64,000 nucleotides of DNA. Origin: Rhodovulum visakhapatnamense. Its GTDB lineage: Bacteria; Pseudomonadota; Alphaproteobacteria; Rhodobacterales; Rhodobacteraceae. A model generated the notes under the pieces. The model made no database searches and was not told the origin of the DNA. It saw only the letters and a list, made by a program, of their open reading frames with translations. The translations under genes were made by a program, and so were the position numbers. Shown here one piece after another: positions 34,676 through 44,345 of the stretch. How positions within the stretch are numbered: position 1 is the stretch's first letter; every line of letters begins with the position of its first letter. Location of the stretch: the NCBI RefSeq assembly GCF_004365965.1, contig NZ_SOEB01000001.1, positions 62,001-126,000 on the forward strand, given 5' to 3'.

Positions 34676-34963
34676 TCATTCTGCGCCGCCTTCGGACCGG
34701 TTGTCGCCCGAGAGTGCCCCGAGCGCGCCGCCGATGCCCGCGGGCAGGTCGACCAGCAACGTGGCGGATTCGCGGAACGGTCCGGCCAAGGCGGCCTCGG
34801 GCCCGAAGAGATCGCCGGTCGGAACCAGCGAGACCGCGACCGCCGCCGCCGTCAGCAGCACCGCCGCGGTGATCGAGGGCGAGGTGCGCCTCAGCGCCCG
34901 CAGACCCAGCACGCCCGCCACCAGCGCCGCGCCGCAGATTGCTATGACCAGATAGGGAATCAT
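34676..34963 (-). CDS. Small membrane protein downstream of murC
   Basis: This is a 95-aa protein with two hydrophobic helices (about 2-22 and 32-48) and a loop rich in Gly and Ala. GGAG lies 5 nt before the ATG. It begins 18 bp after murC and is followed by 160 bp without a gene. No family is recognised. Coding is supported by the ribosome site, by hydropathy and by operon position. Confidence 0.6.
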   Translation of the reverse strand: MIPYLVIAICGAALVAGVLGLRALRRTSPSITAAVLLTAAAVAVSLVPTGDLFGPEAALAGPFRESATLLVDLPAGIGGALGALSGDNRSEGGAE

Positions 34964-34981
34964 GCCGCTCCGTCCGCTCCC

Positions 34982-36382
34982 TTATCCTTTCAGCCGCGCG
35001 GGCAGGTTGTTGGCCCAGGCGCTGATCGTGCCGGCGCCAAGGCAGACCACCATGTCGCCCGGCCCGGCCTGCTCGCGCACCAGCCGTTCAAGATCGTCTT
35101 CGCAAAGGATGGCCCGGGCATGGCGATGGCCGTGCCGGATCAGCCCGGCGACCAGATCGTCGCGGGTCGCGCCCGCAATCGGGTCCTCGCCCGCGCCATA
35201 GACTTCGGCAATGCCCACCACATCGGCCTCGTTGAAACAGGTGCAGAAATCGTCGAACAGCGAATGCAGCCGCGTGTAGCGGTGCGGTTGATGTACGGCG
35301 ATGACGCGCCCTTCCGTCGCTTGCCGCGCGGCTTTCAGCACGGCGGCGATTTCCACCGGGTGGTGGCCGTAATCGTCGATGACGGCGATCCCGTTGGCCT
35401 CGCCCGCCTTGGTAAAGCGCCGGTTGACGCCGCCGAAGGCCGCCAACGCACTGCGGATCTCGTCGGCCTTCAGCCCCAGATGGCGGGCGACCGCCACCGC
35501 GCCCAGCGCGTTCGAGACGTTGTGATCGCCGGGCATCGGCAGCGTGCAGCCCTCGATCAGCATGTCCTCGGTCTGCAGCGCGATGTCGAATTCGGCCTGG
35601 CCCGCGCGATAGCGCAGGTTCACCGCGCGCACATCGGCCTGGGCGTTGAAGCCAAAGGTCACCACCTTGCGGTCCGTCACCCGGCCGACCAGCGCCTGAA
35701 CCTCGGGATGATCGGTGCAGCAGACCGCCAGCCCGTAGAACGGGATGTTCGACACGAAGTCGTAAAAGCCCTGCCGCAGCGCCTCGAAGCTGCCCCAGTG
35801 CTCCATGTGTTCGGGGTCGATATTGGTCACCACCGCGATGGTCGCGGGCAGGCGGTTGAAGGTGCCGTCGGATTCGTCGGCCTCGACCACCATCCATTCG
35901 CCCGCGCCCATCCGGGCGTTCGAGCCATAGGCATGGATGATGCCGCCATTGATGACGGTCGGGTCGAGCCCGCCCGCATCGAGAAGCGTCGCCACCATCG
36001 TCGTCGTGGTGGTCTTGCCATGGGTGCCCGCGATCGCGACGTTCGATTTCAGCCGCATCAGCTCGGCCAGCATCTCGGCCCGGCGCACGATGGGCAGGCC
36101 GCGCCGCCGCGCCGCGTCAAGCTCGGGGTTGCCGGGCTTGATGGCCGAGGAAATGACCACGACCTCGGCGTTTTCCAGGTTCTCCTCGCGCTGGCCCTCG
36201 AAAACGGTCGCGCCCAGGCCCGCCAGCCGGTCGGTGATCTTGCTCGATTTCAGGTCCGAGCCCTGCACCCGGTAGCCGAGGTTCAACAGCACCTCGGCAA
36301 TGCCCGACATGCCGATGCCTCCGATTCCGACGAAATGGATCGGCCCCACATCGGTGGGCAGCTTTGTCGCCGCGTTCATCAT
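34982..36382 (-). CDS. murC: UDP-N-acetylmuramate--L-alanine ligase MurC
   Basis: This is a 466-aa Mur ligase. It shows the N-terminal Rossmann motif [16 protein letters not shown], the ATP P-loop [42 protein letters not shown], and the C-terminal [24 protein letters not shown] lies before the ATG pair; the first ATG overlaps the murG stop. It adds L-Ala to UDP-MurNAc in the cytoplasm. Confidence 0.98.
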   Translation of the reverse strand: MMNAATKLPTDVGPIHFVGIGGIGMSGIAEVLLNLGYRVQGSDLKSSKITDRLAGLGATVFEGQREENLENAEVVVISSAIKPGNPELDAARRRGLPIVRRAEMLAELMRLKSNVAIAGTHGKTTTTTMVATLLDAGGLDPTVINGGIIHAYGSNARMGAGEWMVVEADESDGTFNRLPATIAVVTNIDPEHMEHWGSFEALRQGFYDFVSNIPFYGLAVCCTDHPEVQALVGRVTDRKVVTFGFNAQADVRAVNLRYRAGQAEFDIALQTEDMLIEGCTLPMPGDHNVSNALGAVAVARHLGLKADEIRSALAAFGGVNRRFTKAGEANGIAVIDDYGHHPVEIAAVLKAARQATEGRVIAVHQPHRYTRLHSLFDDFCTCFNEADVVGIAEVYGAGEDPIAGATRDDLVAGLIRHGHRHARAILCEDDLERLVREQAGPGDMVVCLGAGTISAWANNLPARLKG

Positions 36383-37473
36383 TTTCCTTCTCCGCCCAGC
36401 GCCTCGACGATCTCGGCCAGCCCGTCGACGGCATCGGGTTTGCCGCAGCGCATCGCCGCCACGGCCATCTGCATCGCTCCCTTGGGCTGGCCCAGAACCG
36501 TGGCGATCTGGTCTGAAAGCGCGGCCGGGTCAAGCGCGGATTCCGGGATCAGGATCGCGGCCCCCGCCGCGACCAGGCCCCGCGCATTGGCGGTCTGGTG
36601 ATCGCCCGCGGCATGCGGGTAGGGGATCAGGATCGCCGGCCGCCCGATGGCCGAGATATCGGCCACCGACGAGGCGCCCGAGCGGCTGATGACCAGCTGC
36701 GCCTCGGCCAGCCGGGCGGGAATGTCGTCGAAGAAGGGCCGGACCTCGGCCGTGACGCCCGCGGCGTCATAGGCCGCGACCACGCGGTCCACATCCTCTT
36801 CGCGGGCCTGATGCGACACCCTCAGATAGCCGCGCATCTCGGCGGGCAGGGCGGCGATGGCCGCGGGCACGCTGTCCGACAGCGCCCGCGCGCCCTGGCT
36901 GCCGCCGATGGCCACAAGGCTCATCGGATAGTCGCCGGGCGGGATATAGGGGGCGCCCGCGCGTTCGCGCACGGCGGCCCGGATCGGGTTGCCGGTATGG
37001 AAGGCCTCGACGCCCTCGGGCAGATCGGTCGGCCAGACCCCGCAGGCGACCGCATGGACCTTGGGCGCGAACAGCCGGTTGACCTTGCCCAGCACGCCGT
37101 TCTGTTCGTGGATCATCCGCGGGCGTTTCAGCAGCGTCGCCGCCGTCAGGGCCGGGAAGGACGGATAGCCGCCAAAGCCCGCGACGACGGCGGGCTTGTC
37201 GCGCAGCATCCGCCACAGCATCGCCGCGACGCCCGCGCCCAGCCGGAGGGGCGAGGCCGCGCGTGCCACAAGACCGCCCCGGTCGGGGCTGTCGGCGGCG
37301 ATGGTCTCGATCTCGACCGCGCCCGGAAAGCCGCCCGCATAGCGCGCGCCGCGCGCATCGGTCGACAGCTTCACGCGCCAGCCGCGCGCCAGCATCGTCT
37401 CGGCCAGGGCCTGGGCCGGGAACATGTGCCCGCCGGTGCCCCCGGCTGCGATGACCAAAAGCGGGGCGCTCAT
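36379..37473 (-). CDS. murG: Lipid II synthase MurG
   Basis: This is a 364-aa GT28 enzyme adding GlcNAc to lipid I. It has the N-terminal Gly loop [17 protein letters not shown], then [27 protein letters not shown], and the UDP-GlcNAc-binding [27 protein letters not shown] segment. The start MSAPLLVIA overlaps the ftsW stop by 4 bp. Confidence 0.98.
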   Translation of the reverse strand: MSAPLLVIAAGGTGGHMFPAQALAETMLARGWRVKLSTDARGARYAGGFPGAVEIETIAADSPDRGGLVARAASPLRLGAGVAAMLWRMLRDKPAVVAGFGGYPSFPALTAATLLKRPRMIHEQNGVLGKVNRLFAPKVHAVACGVWPTDLPEGVEAFHTGNPIRAAVRERAGAPYIPPGDYPMSLVAIGGSQGARALSDSVPAAIAALPAEMRGYLRVSHQAREEDVDRVVAAYDAAGVTAEVRPFFDDIPARLAEAQLVISRSGASSVADISAIGRPAILIPYPHAAGDHQTANARGLVAAGAAILIPESALDPAALSDQIATVLGQPKGAMQMAVAAMRCGKPDAVDGLAEIVEALGGEGK

Positions 37474-38639
37474 TCGCGGGTCCTCCGGCGCAGAAGGTCG
37501 GTGATTTCGCCCTGGGGCCGGTTGCGGGTCAGCGCCAGCAGCATGCCGACCATGATGCCCCCCGCGATCAGCGACGAGCCCCCATAGCTGACGAAGGGCA
37601 GGGTCATGCCCTTGGCGGGCAACAACTTGACCGCGACGCCCATGTTGATCAGCGCCTGCACCCCGAAAGTGCAGGCGAGCCCTGTGCCCGCGATGCGGAT
37701 GAAGGGATCGCGCTCTTTCAGCAGCCGGAAGAGCGACCGGATCACGATGGCGCAGTAAAGCGCGATGATGACCGCGACCAGCACCAGGCCGTATTCCTCG
37801 GCCGCGACCGCGATGATGAAGTCGGTATGCGCGTCGGGCAGCGACCACTTGACCTGGCCCTCGCCCACGCCGACGCCGAAGAAGCCGCCCTCGCGGATCG
37901 CGTTGGTGGCATAGCCCAGCTGGGTGCGCGGGTCGATCTCGGGGTTCAGGAAGCCGTCGATCCGGCGCGCGAAGTGGTCCGAATTCTCATAGGCGACGGT
38001 GCCCGCGAAGACGACGGCCCCGGCTACCGCCACCAGGATCATGAAGGGGGCGCCTGCCACGAAATACATCACCCCCCAGGCGAAGAGGATCAGCGCCGCC
38101 TGCCCGAAATCGGGCTGCAGCGCCAGGAAGCTCACGACGACCACGGCCAGCGCCAGCGACATGGTCTTGCCGGGCGGGCCCTCGACCTCCTGGGCCGCGG
38201 CCATCAGCCAGGCGGTGAGGATGATGAAGCCGGGCTTGAGAAATTCCGACGGCTGGACCGAGCCGAACCCCAGCGAATACCAGCGCACCGCGCCCTTGCC
38301 GAAATCGGTGCCGAAGACCGGCAGGAAGACCAGCGCCAGCAGAGCCACACCGCAGCCGATGACCCCGAGCCGCCGCACCTGTGTCGGCGAGAACATCGAG
38401 ACGATCAGCATCGTGCACAGCGCGAGCCCGCCATAGACCGCCTGCCGTTCCACGTAATAGAAGGGCGGAAAGCCGTTTTTCTCGGCCAGCGGCGGCGAGG
38501 CCGCAAGGCCCAGCAGCATGCCCACGCCGAACAGCAGCAGCACGCAGGACATCGCCCACTTGTCTACCGTCCGCCACCAGCGCGGCAGGACGGGTTCACC
38601 CGCCCGAATGGGCGCGGTGCCATAGACCATCTCCGTCAT
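37470..38639 (-). CDS. ftsW: Lipid II polymerase / divisome protein FtsW
   Basis: This is a 389-aa SEDS-family membrane glycosyltransferase with about ten hydrophobic helices. Signature regions are [16 protein letters not shown], the Asp-containing [11 protein letters not shown], and the C-terminal [20 protein letters not shown]. It heads the visible part of the division cluster. The murE-murF-mraY-murD genes that commonly precede ftsW are not upstream here. Confidence 0.97.
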   Translation of the reverse strand: MTEMVYGTAPIRAGEPVLPRWWRTVDKWAMSCVLLLFGVGMLLGLAASPPLAEKNGFPPFYYVERQAVYGGLALCTMLIVSMFSPTQVRRLGVIGCGVALLALVFLPVFGTDFGKGAVRWYSLGFGSVQPSEFLKPGFIILTAWLMAAAQEVEGPPGKTMSLALAVVVVSFLALQPDFGQAALILFAWGVMYFVAGAPFMILVAVAGAVVFAGTVAYENSDHFARRIDGFLNPEIDPRTQLGYATNAIREGGFFGVGVGEGQVKWSLPDAHTDFIIAVAAEEYGLVLVAVIIALYCAIVIRSLFRLLKERDPFIRIAGTGLACTFGVQALINMGVAVKLLPAKGMTLPFVSYGGSSLIAGGIMVGMLLALTRNRPQGEITDLLRRRTRE

Positions 38640-38879
38640 GGGCCACTGCCTCGATCAGCCTCTGTCAATGCCCGTTTTCCGGGTCTGATGGGCAGTGTAG
38701 CGGCAAAACCTCATCGGCACCAGTGCGGAAAGGCGGATCGCTGCGTTTCGCAAGGCCGTCCGGGCGGGGCACCGCCTGCCATCGGGGCCTGTCTGTCCGT
38801 TGCGCCGGGGGCCGCGCAAGGGGCGGCCCCGCGCCTGTGGGCGGCGGGGGCCGGACCCCGTTGCCCGAGGGGCGGTTGG

Positions 38880-40253
38880 TCAGTTCCCGGGCACCATCTT
38901 GCCGGGGTTCATCAGCGCCGAGGGGTCGAGGGCGCGCTTGATCTCGCCCATCACGTCCCAGGCCTGGCCGTGTTCTTCTTCCATGTAGCCGAGCTTGCCC
39001 ATGCCGATGCCATGTTCGCCGGTGACCGTGCCCCCCAGGCGCAGCGCCCGCTCGACCATGCGGTGGGACAGCGCCTTGGCCTCGGCCAGTTCGGCCTCGT
39101 TGCCGGGCTCGACCAGCAGGATCGCGTGGAAGTTGCCGTCGCCCACATGACCGAGGATCGGCCCGGGGATCGAGGATCGGGCGATGTCGGCGCGGGTCTC
39201 TTCCACCGCCTCGGCCAGGCGCGAGATCGGCACGCACATGTCGGTGACCAGCGCGGTGGCGCCGGGGCGCAGCCCCAGACAGGCGTAATAGGCGTTGTGC
39301 CGCATGGTCCAGAGGGCGGTGCGGTCCTCGGGACGCGACGACCAGCTGAACCCGTCCCCGCCATTGTCGGCGACGATCTGACCGAAGCTCTCGGCCTGTT
39401 CCGCCACTGCCGAGGCCGACCCGTGGAACTCGATCATCAGATGCGGTTTCTCGGGCATCTCGGCGCCCGCATAGGAGTTGAAGGCGGCGGCGGTCGCGGC
39501 ATCGACGAATTCGATCCGGGCCATCGGAATACCCAGCTGTATGGTCTGGATCACGGTATCGACGGCCGGGCCGATTTCGTCGAAGGCGCAGACCGCGGCC
39601 GAAATCGCCTCGGGCTGGCCATGCAGTTTCAGCGTCAGTTCGGTGATGAGCCCCAGCGTGCCTTCCGCGCCCACGAACAGCCCGGTCAGGTCGTAACCCG
39701 CCGCCGATTTGCGCGCCCGCGTCCCGGTGCGGATCACCCGCCCGTCCGCCAGCACGACCTCAAGCCCCAGGACGTTCTCGCGCATGGTGCCGTAGCGCAC
39801 CGCCGTGGTGCCCGAGGCCCGGGTCGAGGCCATACCGCCCAGCGAGGCATTGGCGCCGGGATCGACCGGGAAGAACAGCCCGGTCGCGCGCAGCTCGCGG
39901 TTCAGTTCCTCGCGGGTCAGCCCGGGCTGAACCACGACGTCCATGTCCTCGGGATGCACCTTCAGCACCCGGTTCATCCGGCTGAAATCGACCGAGATCC
40001 CGCCCTTCAGCGCCAGCGCGTGCCCTTCCAGCGACGTGCCCCGGCCCCAGCCGGTCAGCGGCACCCCGTGCGCGGCGCAGATCCGCACGATCTTTGCGAC
40101 CTCTTCGGTCGTCTCGGGATAGACGACGGCGTCGGGCGGCAGAAGCGGGAAATAGGTCTCGTTCCGTCCGTGAAGATCCAGATCGGACTTGGAGCGGCTG
40201 AAGCGATCGCCTAGCATTTCCCCGAGAGCGGTGAGGGCGTCCGGTTTCGACAT
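38880..40253 (-). CDS. FAD-linked oxidase, D-lactate dehydrogenase / GlcD type
   Basis: This is a 457-aa flavoprotein. The N-terminal PCMH-type FAD domain shows VVYPETTEEVAKIVRICAAHGVPLTGWGRGTSLEG and PGANASLGGMASTRASGT. The FAD-oxidase C domain ends with LGGTVTGEHGIGMGKLGYM and LDPSALMNPGKM. This is the architecture of cytochrome-linked D-lactate dehydrogenase; glycolate or 2-hydroxyglutarate oxidation are alternatives. The start MSKPDAL has GGAG upstream. It is divergent from the ClC gene. Confidence 0.88.
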   Translation of the reverse strand: MSKPDALTALGEMLGDRFSRSKSDLDLHGRNETYFPLLPPDAVVYPETTEEVAKIVRICAAHGVPLTGWGRGTSLEGHALALKGGISVDFSRMNRVLKVHPEDMDVVVQPGLTREELNRELRATGLFFPVDPGANASLGGMASTRASGTTAVRYGTMRENVLGLEVVLADGRVIRTGTRARKSAAGYDLTGLFVGAEGTLGLITELTLKLHGQPEAISAAVCAFDEIGPAVDTVIQTIQLGIPMARIEFVDAATAAAFNSYAGAEMPEKPHLMIEFHGSASAVAEQAESFGQIVADNGGDGFSWSSRPEDRTALWTMRHNAYYACLGLRPGATALVTDMCVPISRLAEAVEETRADIARSSIPGPILGHVGDGNFHAILLVEPGNEAELAEAKALSHRMVERALRLGGTVTGEHGIGMGKLGYMEEEHGQAWDVMGEIKRALDPSALMNPGKMVPGN

Positions 40254-40364
40254 CGGGGTACTCCATACGGTTCCAGCGGCGGGCACCCTAGGCGAGAGCG
40301 GCGGCCGGGAAAAGCCTCGGCAAATCTACGCGGCCAAAAGAGGCGAAATGCCGGGCGGGACGGG

Positions 40365-42041
40365 GTGAAAAGGCGGAAATCGACAACTCTCGGTGGCTTT
40401 TTCCGCCTGTTGAATGACGCAATGCGTGTGCTGCGCGTCCATGGGCCGACCCAGATCCAATTCTGGTTCATTGCCGCGGCCATCGGCGTGGCGGCGGGAT
40501 TCGCGGCGCTGGGGTTCCGTCTGGCGATCGACGCCCTGCAAAGCGCGCTTTACGGCGTCGAGGACCCGCACCGGCTGCACAGCCTTGCCGAGACCGTGCA
40601 TTGGGCCTGGATCCTGCTGATCCCGGCCTGCGGCGGGCTGGTGGTGGGGCTTGTGCTGCACCGCTTTACCCCCGATGCGCGGGTGCGCTCGGTTGCCGAT
40701 GTCATCGAGGGCGCGGCGCTGAACGAGGGCCGGGTCGAGGTCAAGGCGGGGATCGCCTCGGCGCTGGCCTCGCTGATCACGCTGTCCTCTGGCGGCTCGA
40801 CCGGGCGCGAGGGGCCGGTGGTGCATATGGCGGGCGTGGTCGCGACCTGGGTGTCGAACCGGATCCATGCCGACGGCATCACCGGGCGCGACCTTCTGGG
40901 CTGCGCCGTCGCGGCCGCCGTCTCGGCCTCGTTCAACGCGCCGATCGCGGGCACGCTCTTCGCGCTCGAGGTCGTCTTGCGGCATTTCGCGGTCCATGCC
41001 TTCGCGCCGATCACCGTGGCGGCGGTGGCGGGCACGGTCATCAACCGGCTTGAATTCGGCGGGGTGCCGGAATTCACCCTGCCGCAGGACGACCGGCTGG
41101 CCTTCTATGGCGAACTGCCCGCCTTTCTGCTGCTGGGGCTGGTCTGCGGTCTGGTCGCGGTGATCCTGATGCGGTCGATCTTCTGGGCCGAGGGGATCGG
41201 CGACGCGGTCCAGCGCAAGACCCGGATGCCGCGCTGGCTGCGGCCCGCGGTCTCGGGGCTGGGCCTCGGGGCGATGGCGATCTGGTTTCCGCATATCATC
41301 GGCGTCGGCTATGAAACCACCTCGGCCGCTCTGACGGGGACGCTGGTCTTTCACGAGGCGGTGGTGTTCTGCCTGCTGAAATGCGTGGCCGTGTCGCTGA
41401 CCATGGCCGGGCGGATGGGGGGCGGCGTCTTCTCGCCCTCGCTGATGGTGGGGGCTTTGACCGGGCTCGCCTTCGGTTATGTCGCGACCGCGGCCTTTCC
41501 CAATGTCTCGGGGGCCGAGACGCTGTATGCGCTGGCCGGGATGGGGGCGGTCGCGGCGGCGGTGCTGGGCGCGCCGATCTCGACCACGATGATCGTCTTC
41601 GAGATGACCGGCGACTGGCAGACCGGGCTTGCCGTGATGGTGGCGGTGTCGCTGTCGACCGCTTTGGCCAGCCGCCTCGTCGACCGGTCCTTCTTCCTGA
41701 CCCAGCTGGAACGGCGCGGCAAGCGGCTGGCGGCGGGGCCGCAATCCTATCTGCTGGCGGCCTTCACCGCGGGCGTGCTGATGCGCCCGAAGGACAGCGC
41801 CGGAGCGCCGTCAGAGGCGGCCTGCGCGGACCTGATCGGGCAGGGGGTGATGTTCGAGGCGGACGCGACCCTGGTCGAGGCGCTGCCGCATTTCGAGAAA
41901 TGGGGCCACAGCTTCGTGCCGGTGGTGGCCCGCCCCGCCGACGGGGGCGCGCCCGCGCTCATGGGCGCGCTTTTCCATGTCGATGCGCTGCGCGCCTATT
42001 CGCGGGCGCTGGCGATGACCGCCGCGGAGGAGCATTCCTGA
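40365..42041 (+). CDS. ClC-family chloride channel or transporter
   Basis: This is a 558-aa protein with a ten-plus-helix ClC core. The selectivity filter regions are visible: GGSTGREGPVVHMAG with the gating-type Glu of GREGP, SASFNAPIAGTLFALE, and GRMGGGVFSPSLMVG. The C-terminal 90 residues form a single cytoplasmic region that may be a half CBS-like domain. The start is a GTG; the first in-frame ATG 19 codons later lacks a ribosome site. Whether it is a channel or an H+/Cl- antiporter is not settled. Confidence 0.92.
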   Translation: MKRRKSTTLGGFFRLLNDAMRVLRVHGPTQIQFWFIAAAIGVAAGFAALGFRLAIDALQSALYGVEDPHRLHSLAETVHWAWILLIPACGGLVVGLVLHRFTPDARVRSVADVIEGAALNEGRVEVKAGIASALASLITLSSGGSTGREGPVVHMAGVVATWVSNRIHADGITGRDLLGCAVAAAVSASFNAPIAGTLFALEVVLRHFAVHAFAPITVAAVAGTVINRLEFGGVPEFTLPQDDRLAFYGELPAFLLLGLVCGLVAVILMRSIFWAEGIGDAVQRKTRMPRWLRPAVSGLGLGAMAIWFPHIIGVGYETTSAALTGTLVFHEAVVFCLLKCVAVSLTMAGRMGGGVFSPSLMVGALTGLAFGYVATAAFPNVSGAETLYALAGMGAVAAAVLGAPISTTMIVFEMTGDWQTGLAVMVAVSLSTALASRLVDRSFFLTQLERRGKRLAAGPQSYLLAAFTAGVLMRPKDSAGAPSEAACADLIGQGVMFEADATLVEALPHFEKWGHSFVPVVARPADGGAPALMGALFHVDALRAYSRALAMTAAEEHS

Positions 42042-42054
42042 GCGGCTGACGGGC

Positions 42055-42396
42055 CTAAAGCTGTTCGACCGTCACCTTGTCGGCATAAAAGGCCAGATGC
42101 CCCGCGATGCGTTCGAGGCCGGGTTTCGGGTCCTCGTAGGACCAGGCCGCATCCTCGATGTCGTAGCTTTTGGCGCGCAGGGTGAAATAGCTCGCCACGC
42201 CCTTGTGCGGGCAGGTCGTGCGGCTGTCCGAGCGGTCGAGGAAGGCCATCGCCACATCCTCGCGCGGGAAGTAGATCACGGGCTTCAGGCTGCCCTCGGA
42301 CAGTTCCAGTGCGTTCCGGCTTTCGGCGATCACCGCGCCTCCGGCCCGGACCACCCAGGCCCCCTCGGCCTTGTGGATCGTGATATGGTCGGACAT
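42055..42396 (-). CDS. DUF427-family protein
   Basis: This is a 113-aa small soluble protein. It shows the DUF427 pattern: ITIHKAEGAWVVRAGG near the start, VIYFPREDVAMAFLDRSD, then the conserved CPHKGVASYFTL and the end AFYADKVTV. The function is unknown. It is convergent with the ClC gene (13 bp between the stops) and lies downstream of the aminopeptidase on the same strand. Confidence 0.9.
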   Translation of the reverse strand: MSDHITIHKAEGAWVVRAGGAVIAESRNALELSEGSLKPVIYFPREDVAMAFLDRSDSRTTCPHKGVASYFTLRAKSYDIEDAAWSYEDPKPGLERIAGHLAFYADKVTVEQL

Positions 42397-42539
42397 GCGT
42401 GTTCTCCCTCGTTCCTGTCGGATGCCTTGCGGCGGCAGGTTTCGCGCCGCCGTTCTGTCATGCTTGGCTTTGTCTTGTCCAGTTCCGGCCGGGCGCGCGG
42501 TCTCTTTGCCCGGTCGGACGGGGCCGGTCGGGCCGCCGG

Positions 42540-44345
42540 TCAGATCGGCAGCGTCGCCCCGACCAGCCAGGCCCGCGCCCGGTCCGAGAGATCCGGCCCG
42601 GCCCGGTGCGCGACCTCGGCGTGATAGGCGTTGAGCCAGGCGCGCTCGCCCGCATCCAGCATCTCGGGCGCGATCAGGCGGCGGTCGATGGGCACCCAGG
42701 TCAGCGTCTCGAAGGACAGCATGCGCCGGTCGTCGCCGCCCGTCAGCGCCGGGGCCTCCTCGACCGCGAACAGGTTCTCGATCCGGATGCCGAAGGCGCC
42801 TTCGCGGTAATAGCCGGGCTCGTTCGACAGGATCATCCCGGGCTCCAGCGGCACGGTCGAGATCCGGGCGATGCGCTGCGGCCCCTCATGCACACACAGA
42901 TAGGCGCCGACGCCATGGCCGGTGCCATGGTCGTAATCCTGCCCGGCCTGCCACAGCGCATTGCGCGCCAGCGCGTCGAGATCGCGGCCCGCGAGCCCCC
43001 TGGGGAACCGCGCCCGCGAGATTGCGATCATGCCCTTCAGCACCCGGGTAAAGGGCGCCTTCGCGTCTTCGGGCACCGGGCCGATGGCCAGGGTACGGGT
43101 GATGTCGGTGGTCCCGTCGAGATATTGCGCGCCCGAATCGACCAGCAGCAGATCGCCCGGCGCAACGCGGCGGTTGGTGGCCTCGGTCACCCGGTAATGC
43201 ACGATGGCGCCGTTCGGCCCGGCGCCCGCGATGGTCTCGAAGCTGATGTCGCGAAGCTTGCCGGTCGCGGCGCGGAACTCTTCCAGCCCGCGCACCACGT
43301 CGATTTCGGTCAGCCCGCCCTGCGGCGCTTCGGCGTCGATCCAGGCCAGAAACTCGATCATCGCGAGGGCGTCGCGGGCATGAGCCGCGCGCGCGCCTGC
43401 CAGCTCGGCTGCGGTCTTGCGCGCCTTGGGCAGGATGCAGGGATCGTCGGCCAGCGCGACCTCACTGCCCGCATCCTCGAGCTGGCGCAGCACCCACAGG
43501 GGCGCCGAGGCCGGATCGACGCGGACCTTGCCCGGAAGGCTGCGCAGACCCGGCCCGAAGGCGGCTGCGGGGCGCAACGTGATCTCGGGGCCCAGATGGG
43601 CCTTCAGCGCGTCGGTCACCTTGGAGGGATCTGCATAAAGCGTCACCCGGCCGTCATCATGCAGGATCGCGAAGGCATGGGGCACCGGGTTGCGGGGAAT
43701 GTCCGCGCCCCGGACATTCAGCAGCCAGGCGATGGAATCGGGCAGGGTCAGCACGGCCGCACTTTGGCCGGCCTCGGCCAGCAGCCGCCCGATCCGGGCG
43801 CGCTTGTCGGCATGGGTCTCGCCCGCCAGATCCTCGGGATAGGGTGCGATCGGGCCTTGCGGCGGGGCGGGCTGGTCGGCCCAGATCCGGTCGACCAGAT
43901 TGGGCGTTTCCCGGATTGCGACCTGGGTGCCTTCCAGCGCCGCGGTCAGCGCCTCCAGATCCTTGGGCGTATGCAGCCAGGGATCGATCCCGACCGCGCC
44001 GCCCTGCGGCAGCGCCGCTTTCAGCCAGTCGCCGGGTTTCGTCTCGGGCCAGGGCACGGGGGTGAAATGCGCCAGATCGACCTGCGCCTTGACCTGCACT
44101 CGGTAGCGCCCGTCGATGAAGACGCCCGCGCGGTCCATCAGGATGCAGGCGATCCCGGCCGAGCCGGTGAAGCCCGTCAGCCAGGCCAGCCGGTCGTCAT
44201 GGGGCGCCACATATTCGCCCTGATGGGCATCGGCGCGGGGCACCAGAAAGCCTGCCAGCCCCTCGCGGGCCATTTCCTCACGCAGGCGGGCCAGCCGGAC
44301 CGGGCCGTCCTCGGGACGGGTGGTGCTGTCGAAGCTCTGGAACAT
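42540..44345 (-). CDS. Aminopeptidase P family metallopeptidase (M24B)
   Basis: This is a 601-aa, APP1-like three-domain Xaa-Pro aminopeptidase. Two creatinase N-like domains are followed by the pita-bread catalytic domain. The metal ligands are visible in LLVDSGAQYLDGTTDITR (two Asp), GTGHGVGAYLCVHEGP (His), LSNEPGYY (Glu) and IRIENL (Glu). The C-terminus is the M24_C extension. The ATG directly abuts the cobT TAG, so it is co-transcribed with cobT. Confidence 0.94.
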   Translation of the reverse strand: MFQSFDSTTRPEDGPVRLARLREEMAREGLAGFLVPRADAHQGEYVAPHDDRLAWLTGFTGSAGIACILMDRAGVFIDGRYRVQVKAQVDLAHFTPVPWPETKPGDWLKAALPQGGAVGIDPWLHTPKDLEALTAALEGTQVAIRETPNLVDRIWADQPAPPQGPIAPYPEDLAGETHADKRARIGRLLAEAGQSAAVLTLPDSIAWLLNVRGADIPRNPVPHAFAILHDDGRVTLYADPSKVTDALKAHLGPEITLRPAAAFGPGLRSLPGKVRVDPASAPLWVLRQLEDAGSEVALADDPCILPKARKTAAELAGARAAHARDALAMIEFLAWIDAEAPQGGLTEIDVVRGLEEFRAATGKLRDISFETIAGAGPNGAIVHYRVTEATNRRVAPGDLLLVDSGAQYLDGTTDITRTLAIGPVPEDAKAPFTRVLKGMIAISRARFPRGLAGRDLDALARNALWQAGQDYDHGTGHGVGAYLCVHEGPQRIARISTVPLEPGMILSNEPGYYREGAFGIRIENLFAVEEAPALTGGDDRRMLSFETLTWVPIDRRLIAPEMLDAGERAWLNAYHAEVAHRAGPDLSDRARAWLVGATLPI

